This document shows positions 56,963 to 64,000 of a stretch of DNA of 64,000 bases, piece after piece. The stretch covers positions 1,111,412-1,175,411 of the forward strand of contig JADKFU010000004.1 in assembly GCA_016717285.1 (NCBI GenBank). The letters run 5' to 3'. The notes under the pieces were generated by a model. It saw nothing but the letters and a program-made list of their open reading frames with translations, had not been told where the DNA came from and did no database searches. A program made the translations under genes and the position numbers. How positions within the stretch are numbered: position 1 is the first letter of the stretch; every line of letters starts with the position of its first letter. The stretch comes from Chitinophagaceae bacterium (GTDB lineage Bacteria; Bacteroidota; Bacteroidia; Chitinophagales; UBA10324).

Positions 56963-57833
56963 TTATCCCAAATGCTCCAAAGTAATCACTTCTCTCTCCG
57001 TCAGTTCCCTCCATTCTCCGCGAGGCAGACTTTTCTTCGTCAGTCCTGCATATAATACACGATCCGGTTTGATCACAGTGTAACCAAGGTGTTCGAAAAT
57101 GCGGCGCACAATGCGGTTTTTGCCAATGTGCAATTCGATGCCGACAACAGTCTTATCTTTATCGTTGGTGTAAGCGATTTCATCTACCGTGGCAAGCCCG
57201 TCTTCGAGCACTATTCCTTTTCCAATTTTTTCCAGGTCATCCAGTTCCAGCTTTTGTTCAGGGTAACCTCATACACTTTCTTTACTTTTTTGCTGGATGT
57301 GTAAGCCGTTGCGAGAGGTCACCGTCATTTGAATAATAACAATCCGGTAGTATTTCTATCGAGACGCCCTACCGGGAACAACCGTTCGGTAGATGCTCCA
57401 TTGATGAGTTCCATCACCGTTTTCCTGCCACGGTCATCTTCTGTGGTGGTGATGTGAAATTTTGGTTTGTTAAGCAGGATGTACACTTTCTTCCATAAGC
57501 AACTTTCTCTCCTTTGTATTTTACGCTGTCATTTTTTTGTACGCGATAACCGGGTTCTTTGATTACTTTATTATTTACAGTCACTAAACCTTCTTCAATA
57601 AATTCCTCGCATTTTCTCCCGGCTGCAATTCCTGCGTTTGATAAATACTTGTTGAGCTGCACACCTTTTTCAATAGCTGCAGTTTCTGCGGACACGTGCG
57701 GAGTATTAGCTGAAGAGGTCGGTCGCGGAAGTAATGGCTTGCGCTGATAAGTTCGCTTTTGTCGTTTACCTCCGCCAAAACTTGGTTTATCCGGCGTAGT
57801 GCGCGGTCTTGAACCGTTTCTTTTTCTGTTCAT
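56963..57833 (-). CDS. rRNA pseudouridine synthase (RluB/RsuA family), frameshifted
   Basis: A basic, proline-rich N-terminal tail (RKRNGSRPRTTPDK) precedes an S4 RNA-binding domain (VQLNKYLSNAGIAAGRKCEE and VTVNNKVIKEPGYRV). The catalytic block FPVGRLDRNTTGLLL with the essential Asp is readable around 57345-57400 in another frame. The C-terminus has GKNRIVRRIFEHLGYTV and PDRVLYAGLTKKSLPRGEWR. At least two indels split the gene. The N-terminal low-complexity extension is common in Bacteroidota members. RluB modifies 23S rRNA; RsuA modifies 16S rRNA. The domain layout fits RluB slightly better. Confidence 0.85.
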
Positions 57834-57837
57834 TGTA

Positions 57838-60800
57838 TCAAAAGTAATCTGATTGCAGGAGATAATTGGATAAATTAAGGTGTGAAGTTAAACTGATAGG
57901 TTGATTATTATTTGCGATGAACACATCATGATTCTTCTTTGTGACAATCGAAAAGAATGACCCTGCATTATTCAATCCTCGCGCCGGATCAACTACCGGC
58001 AAATTCAACCTCATGACTTCTGCATTGAATGCCTGCACTTGCTTTAGTAAAATCGCATCCAGCCGCTTCAGGTAAGTATTGGTACGGGCTGTTAAAACAT
58101 TCACCACTTCATATTGTTGCATAGGCGGACGGCTATCAGCAAGAGCGGATAAAATCCTGCAGTGCACATGCGTTCAATCATCTGCATGGGAAAACGCAGC
58201 ACATCTTCGCCAGCAATGGCTTTAACTTGTATAAGTGTGCCTTCAATAGTTTCGAGCGAATCGAGCAATGGTTTCGCAACTGCCTTCAGGCTTTGATTTT
58301 GTGCTGTCGCTGAAACTGTTTGTGAATCCATTTGCCTGTTCGCGAACAGCGCATTTTTATAATGCTGGTGGTGATGGAATTCATCTCCTTATTTACTTGT
58401 TTCATCAGGTCAAACTGCGCCTGCAAATCAGCTTGTGTGGCATTTACTTTCGGATTCAGCACAATAGAAAATTTTTTGCATCAGCAATGTATCACCTGTC
58501 ATCAGTTTCACACTGTAGTTTCCAGGCAATGCTTTTGGTCCGGCGAGCGCATCGTTGTACCACCAGTCTTCATCAAAAAGCCTTGTATGCGGGTAGTTCA
58601 TATCCCACACAAAACGATTCATGCCTGAATCAACGGTCAGCACTTCAGGATCCTTTTCCGGACCTTTATAAACTTAACATCACCCTTCAGCTTATTTCCA
58701 TGCTTGTCATTCTTATTTGAAAAACGATGATACTGTCGCCTGCACGTTATAAAACACGAGCTTGATTTCACCTTTTGGCCGTTGCCTGAAATAATAGTTT
58801 ACAATCACGCCGTTGGGGCATTGGTTCCTTCCTGCAAATGAATTTTTCTGCTTTTTCCTCCGTTAATTGTTTTCCATCCATGCGAATGGCAACACGTGGC
58901 TGATACAACCATTGCTTCGCGTGGGCCATGGAATCATTGATCTGATAGAGCGGCGTTAAATCATCGAGCACCCAAAACCCGCGTCCGTGCGTTGCAATCC
59001 CAGTTCCTGTAAATCTTTTTCACCTGCAGATCATGCACCGGTGTAACAGGTAAATTTAATTTGAAGCGACTGCCAATGATCGCCATTGTCGAAAGAAACG
59101 TACACACTTGTTTCTGTTCCTGCATACAATAAATTCTTACGATTTGGATCTTCTCTTACACACCGTGTATAAACATTTTCATTTAAACCGGTTGTTATCA
59201 GCATCCATGTTTTTCCCGTAATCCATTGTCCGGAAAATGTAAGGATGGAGATCATCCAACCTGTACCGATGTGCAGCTACATAACAGGTTCCCGCATCAA
59301 AGTGTGATGGTTCAATAATGCTGACGGTAGTCCATTCAGGTAAATTTTTCGGCGTCACATTCGTCCATGATTTTCCGTCGTCGGCACTTAGTGCACCAAT
59401 CCGTCATCACTTCCCGCCCACAGCAAACCCTGCTTTACAGGCGATTCCGCGAATGCGAAAATATCACCAAACACTTCAGCACCTGTATTATCAGGCGTGA
59501 TCGGCCACCGCTCTGTTGTTGTTTTGTAACATCGTTCCTGGTAAGATCAGGACTGATGGTTTCCCAGCTCATGCCACCGTTGGCGGAGCGATGTACCATT
59601 TGCGAAGTGCAGTACAACTCCTTCGCATCCCATGGTGAAAATGAAATGGGAAACGTCCGGTGAAACCGGAATTTATTTACCCGAGCCATAACCATCATTG
59701 ATTTCAGGATACACAGAAACATATTTGTATTGTTCATTCTTTTTATCGTGCATGGAAAGTATGCCATCGTATTCACCGCCGTAAGAAATGGTTGGATCAT
59801 TTGGATCTGGAACAATGTAACCAGCTTCGCCTCCTGCGGGAACATACCAGTCTTTGCCACTGATAGAGGATCCATAAGAACGGGTTGCTATTCGCACGGA
59901 GCCCCAGTCCTGTTGTCCGCCATAGGCATGATAAGGAAAATCGTTATCAAGATTCACATGGTAAAACTGGCAGGTGGGAATATCTTCATCGGTCCATGTT
60001 CTTCCTCCATTGAAAGTAACGGCAGCACTTCCATCATCAGCAAGAATGAAATTATCCGGATTGTCGGGGTTGATCCAGATGTTGTGGTTATCTCCATGTT
60101 CCTGTTCCATTTTTGAAAGCTCATTGCGCCATCCACTGATTTCCATAATTCAACATTAGAAACATACACTACATTTTGATTTTTCTGATCGCAGAAGATT
60201 TCGCTGAAATACCACGGCCTTTGGGTGAGGTCATTTTTCGCGGAAGCAGTATCCCAGGTTGCGCCACCATTATCGCTTCGGAATAACCTGCTGTGTTCAC
60301 TTTCCACCATGGCATAAACACGTTGCGGATTACTCGCCGACACAGCCACGCATATTTTCCGATCAATCCTTTCGGCATTCCGGGATTCTTTGATATCAGT
60401 TTCCAGGTATCACCACCATCAATTGTTTTGTACAATCCACAACCGGCACCACCACTGCTGAGCTTCACGGCATGCGATGTGCCTGCCAAAGTGAAGCATA
60501 AATAATATTTGGTTGGTTGGATCAAATCAATATCTATCGCGCCGGTGCTGTCATCTTTTGCAAGCATCTGTTGCCACGATTTGCCACCATCTTTAGTTCT
60601 ATATACACCACGTTCTTTATTAGCGCCATAAATTTTTCCCATCACGGCAGCATACGCCACCTCAGGATTTTTTGGATGAATAATAATCTGTCCGATTGCG
60701 GAAGCATCGAATGTGAGTTGATGCTTCCATGTCTTTCCTGCATCAATGGATTTATAAATACCGTCACCCATGATCGCGGTATTCCTGATGGCGGCTTCTC

Positions 60801-61175
60801 CCATTCCAACGTAGATGATGTTGGGATCTGAGGCTGCCACTGCAATGGCTCCAACAGAAGAAGAATGAAAAGGATTTGTCAGAAACCGGGAACCACGTAA
60901 TACCGCCAACCACAGTTTTCCAAGCACCTCCGCCGGTAGCTCCGGAAATAATACGTGAGCGGATCACCCGGTTACGCCACAAGCCGAAGAAGTCTGCCCC
61001 TTGATACCCGGACCAATGTTGCGCCATTTCATTCCTGAATAAAGTTGAGTCGAATAACCGGAAGTTGAATTAACCTAATTGCCTTTTTTTCTTTACTTGA
61101 AGTATTCTGTGAAAAACAGTTGGATGCAAGTACCAGGAAACACAATACCTGAAGCAATGAGTGATAGATTTTCAT
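57838..61175 (-). CDS. Secreted BNR/VPS10-like repeat protein (annotated as glycosyl hydrolase in relatives), many frameshifts
   Basis: Repaired size is about 1100 residues. A signal peptide (SLLQVLCFLVLASNCFSQ) from the ATG at 61175 leads to MKWRNIGP and, through several frame changes, PGDPLTYYFRSYR, TVVGGITWFPVSDKS, SSVGAIAVAASDPNIIYVGMGEAAIRN, GDGIYKSIDAGKTWKH, YRTKDGGKSWQQML and DNGGATWDTASAK. These are Asp-box (SxDxGxTW) repeats of a sortilin-type ten-bladed propeller. The C-terminal helical part includes QVQAFNAEVMRLNLPVV. More than ten indels are needed, so this part of the assembly is unreliable. Such proteins are called glycosyl hydrolases but their activity is unproven. Confidence 0.75.
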
Positions 61176-61311
61176 AGGATGGGTTTAGGGTTGATAAAGG
61201 TAGCACTACTTGGCTCATTTAAAGGAAAGGTATTTTCAGGGTGTACGCAACTTGTATATTTACACGAATAAGGTAAGCATCCTGAATGTTCAACAATTCA
61301 ATCATATTATA

Positions 61312-62021
61312 ATGTCGGAAGAAATTAAAGCGAATCAGGTTTCCAATGGAACAGAAAAAATTCCTCGAAGGGTCCACATGGACGACGTGATGAACTACGG
61401 TTTATATGGAGTGTTGCCGTGAAATTCATCAAAGCATTCCGGACATTGCACTTTGTTGGACCTTGTGTTACAGTGTTCGGTTCCGCAAGGTTTCCGGCAG
61501 GTCATGAATACTATGAGCTGGCAAGAAAAGTTGGGGGCGCCCTGGCTAAAATTGGTTTTACTGTGATGACAGGTGGTGGTCCCGGTATTATGGAAGCTGC
61601 AAATCGTGGAGCAAAAGAAGCTGGAGGTACTTCTGTAGGTTGTAATATTAAATTACCGAAAGACAGGATCGAATCTTTACATGGACAAGCAGATTACGCA
61701 GTCATTTTTTTGTAAGGAAAGTATTGATGCTTAAATATTCTTATGCATTTATTGTGATGCCCGGTGGATTTGGCACCGTGGATGAATTGTTTGAAACGAT
61801 CACCTTAATTCAAACAAAAGAAGATTCGGAATTTTCCGGTTGGTACTGATTAGGCGCCGCGTATTGGAAAAGACCTGATTGAACTAATGGATGAAATGTT
61901 GCGCGTGACTACAATCGATAAAGAGGATATAAAACTAATATTGGTGACGGATGATGTTCAGGAAGCCATGGATCATTGCGTAAATATGCGATTGAAACGT
62001 TTAGACTACAGCATAGGATGA
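61312..62021 (+). CDS. LOG family protein (Rossmann-fold nucleotide hydrolase-like), frameshifted
   Basis: Relatives hydrolyse nucleoside monophosphates, including cytokinin riboside monophosphates. Motifs: VTVFGSARFPAGHEYYELAR, VMTGGGPGIMEAANRGAKEA and, in another frame, VMPGGFGTVDELFET (the PGGxGTxxE active site). The C-terminus is ELMDEMLRVTTIDKEDIK. Frame changes occur near 61420, 61712 and 61840. The start ATG at 61312 was chosen because it follows the spacer of the divergent BNR gene and gives a short leader before the domain. Confidence 0.8.
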
Positions 62022-62065
62022 ATGTAAAGCCGGTGAAGATTTTGGAAACGGTGAAATGAGTGAAT

Positions 62066-62220
62066 GGTCAATAGTCATTGGTCATTACTTCCTCCGTTTG
62101 TCATGCTAACGAAGGAAGAATCTATTTTACTTGTATTTAATAATTTGACATTTCTACATCCGGTCATCGGCATTGGCTGCCTCAAAATCATTGGCACATT
62201 AAACCATCGGTTCATCAATC
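62066..62220. repeat. Dispersed repeat and REP-like hairpin between LOG gene and purH
   Basis: CAATAGTCATTGGTCATTAC leads into the imperfect hairpin CTTCCTCCGTT (62088-62098) / AACGAAGGAAG (62108-62118), with one mismatch. Further on, CATTGGCTGCC and ATCATTGGCACATTAAACC continue the degenerate repeat family of the other spacers. The core TGTCATGCTAACGAAGGAAGA resembles a sequence I recognise as a common dispersed intergenic element in Bacteroidota. Confidence 0.5.
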
Positions 62221-62280
62221 ACCCGATACGTCATACCTTAACCTTCTTTTCCTTTTCTTTGCGGAAAATTAACCCTCGAC

Positions 62281-63806
62281 ATGAGTGATTTGAAGATTGA
62301 ACGCGCGTTGATATCCGTTTATCATAAAGATGGATTGGAACCCATTGTGAAAGAAACTTCACGAATTAAGGCGTACAGTTGATTTCAACCGGCGGCACAA
62401 GAAGCGTTTATTAAATCTTTGGATATACCGGTGGTTGCTGTTGAAAGTTTAACGGACTTTCCGGAAATTTTAGGTGGTCGTGTGAAGACGCTTCATCCGG
62501 CAATATTCAGGGCATTCTTGGCAGAAGAGCATTGTCTTCAGATATGGCGCAAATGAAGGAGCATGAAATTCCATCGATTGATCTTGTAATAGTTGACCTC
62601 TATCCGTTTGGAAAGAAACAGTGGCTTCCACCAATAATGAATCAGAAATTCTTGAGAAGATTGACATTGGCGGCATTTCCTTATTCAACGACGCAACGAA
62701 AATTTCAATGATGTATTGATTTGTGCTTCGCGAAATGAATATGCTGATCCAACCAACTGTTGCAATCAAAAAATGGGAGAACTGCAGAAGACCGCCGTAA
62801 TTTTTTTATAATGAGCATTCAACGTGACTTCTCATTATGATACAGCCATCTTTAATTATTTCAATAAAGATGGCGCCGTAAGAAAACGTTTGAAAGAAGT
62901 ATGTTTGCAAAGCAAATCGCTGCACGCTATGGTGAAAATCCACATCAACGAAACGCTTATTTCGGAGACCAGACGAACTCTTCGATCAGCTTAACGGTAA
63001 GGAAGTATCTTATAACAACAGGGTAGATATTGATGCCGCTGTTGCATTGATTGCAGGAATTTGATCAGCTCCGGCCTGTGCAGTCATCAAACATCGCAAT
63101 CCTTGCGGTGTTGCTGGAGCGCCGGATTTATTTGATGCGTGGATCAAAGCGTGGCAGGTGATCCGGTTTCAGCGTTTGGTGGCGTTATTGTGCTGAACAG
63201 AAATGTGAGCAAGACGGTTGCGGAAAAATCAATGAAATATTTTTGAAGTGATCATTGCCCCCGGTTGCCAGTCAGGATGCGTTGAGTATTCTGGAAACAG
63301 AAAGAACCGGATCATTTATACTGCAGAAAAAGGATCAGCAGGCAGCGCTTTCAAGAGCCTATTGAATGGTGTGATTGAACAAAATAATAAAAGACAAAGC
63401 GCTTGCAACGCCTGATACATTAAAAACAGTGACGAAAGTTTCACCAGCTGCGGAGCAAATAGCAAATTTATTGTTTGGCGAAAAATGTGTCAAGCATCTG
63501 AAATCCAAATGCGATTGTATTGGCCAGAAACAGTCAACTGGTAGGAATGGGCTGTGGACAAACATCGCGTATTGATGCATTGAACCAGGCGATTCACAAA
63601 GCCAAAGCCTCGGTTTTCGAATTGCGAGGCGCGGTATTGATTTCCGGTACTTTTCCTTTCAGCGATTGCGTAGAGATTGCATACAGGGGAAGGCGTTGCT
63701 GCCATTCTTCAGCCGGGAGGATCTGTGCGCGATAAAGATTCTATTGATAAGTGCGATGAATATGGAATACCAATGGTTTTCAGGATTGAGACATTTCAAG
63801 GATTAA
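62281..63806 (+). CDS. purH: Bifunctional AICAR transformylase/IMP cyclohydrolase, many frameshifts
   Basis: Catalyses the last two steps of IMP synthesis. The N-terminal cyclohydrolase domain begins ERALISVYHKDGLEPIVKE, followed by VVAVESLTDFPEILGGRVKT and LHPAIF. Later pieces are IAARYGENPHQRNAYF, VIKHRNPCGV, PVSAFGG and NSQLVGMGCGQTSRIDALNQ, near the C-terminus of the transformylase domain. The final block EYGIPMVF is followed, after one indel, by a stop at 63804-63806. At least eight indels are needed. An essential gene in this state near a contig end points to low-quality assembly. Confidence 0.9.
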
Positions 63807-64000
63807 CAGTCTTCCGTGATTGTGTTTCATTGTACAATTGCAGAGTGAACTAAATTCCATGTTCCCATGTACTGTCCATTAAGAAACTTCTTTTCAGTTA
63901 AGACCATAATTCGGGCAGCGTAAAAGCACACTAATCTGCCATTATAAATCAGAGGAAGAGTCAATTGCGCTGATAAACATTCGCATACTTTTACGAAAAA
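63807..64000. other. Window end without recognised gene
   Basis: Nothing convincing could be read in any frame in the last 194 bases. Given the indel rate in this part of the sequence, a short or broken coding start could be missed. Confidence 0.3.

Noticed and set aside
58268..60831. Forward-strand frames within the BNR repeat region
   Set aside because: The reverse strand shows repeated Asp-box motifs in all three frames, so the forward frames are antisense shadows of a gene with indels.

Overview
The window looks like a contig from a Bacteroidota genome, probably of the Chitinophaga/Saprospira type. The evidence is a very large SprB-repeat adhesin with a type IX secretion (T9SS) C-terminal sorting domain, several outer-membrane beta-barrel proteins ending in aromatic residues, a DUF2330 protein, an NDH-2 dehydrogenase and a fused isobutyryl-CoA mutase. 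No rRNA, tRNA, CRISPR array or complete insertion sequence was seen. Many genes carry single-base indels, mostly in homopolymers. They hit housekeeping genes (dxs, pdxH, scpA, purH), so they look like sequencing errors rather than gene decay. From about 56.3 kb to the end the error rate rises sharply.

Layout. 1-13.3 kb: membrane glycosyltransferase-like protein (partial), icmF, an RnfD-like/DUF2330 pair, a secreted serine hydrolase, a beta-barrel protein, a DUF817 membrane protein and ndh. 13.4-20.7 kb: an AT-rich, tightly overlapping five-gene operon encoding a NurA-like nuclease, a HerA-like ATPase with a non-standard P-loop, an Hsp90-like (GHKL) ATPase, a four-helix membrane protein and a B12-type radical SAM protein. 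It resembles an inserted defence cassette that I cannot match to a named system. 20.8-37 kb: an outer-membrane metallopeptidase/propeller/barrel protein, the SprB adhesin, and a 1690-residue kinase/ATPase/GAF/adenylate cyclase signalling protein.

37.1-40.6 kb: a lipoxygenase with all five iron ligands, followed by a catalase-related haem protein. This pairing is known from allene-oxide-type oxylipin enzymes in corals and cyanobacteria. 40.6-43.6 kb: an AbiE-type toxin-antitoxin remnant (intact regulator with a perfect palindromic operator, internally deleted toxin), an amidase and a small secreted protein. 43.8-52.4 kb: an Ech-type energy-converting [NiFe]-hydrogenase in the order A-B-C-D-E-F, then hypA and a four-subunit 2-oxoacid:ferredoxin oxidoreductase. 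Together they suggest that 2-oxoacid oxidation reduces ferredoxin, which is reoxidised to H2 with ion pumping.

52.4-64 kb: pdxH, a T9SS-domain remnant, scpA, dxs, a MntA/HepT toxin-antitoxin pair, an rRNA pseudouridine synthase, a large BNR-repeat secreted protein, a LOG-family protein and purH, most of them broken by indels. Intergenic spacers at about 9.4, 13.3, 20.7 and 62.1 kb share degenerate CATTAGTCATTGG-like sequence.
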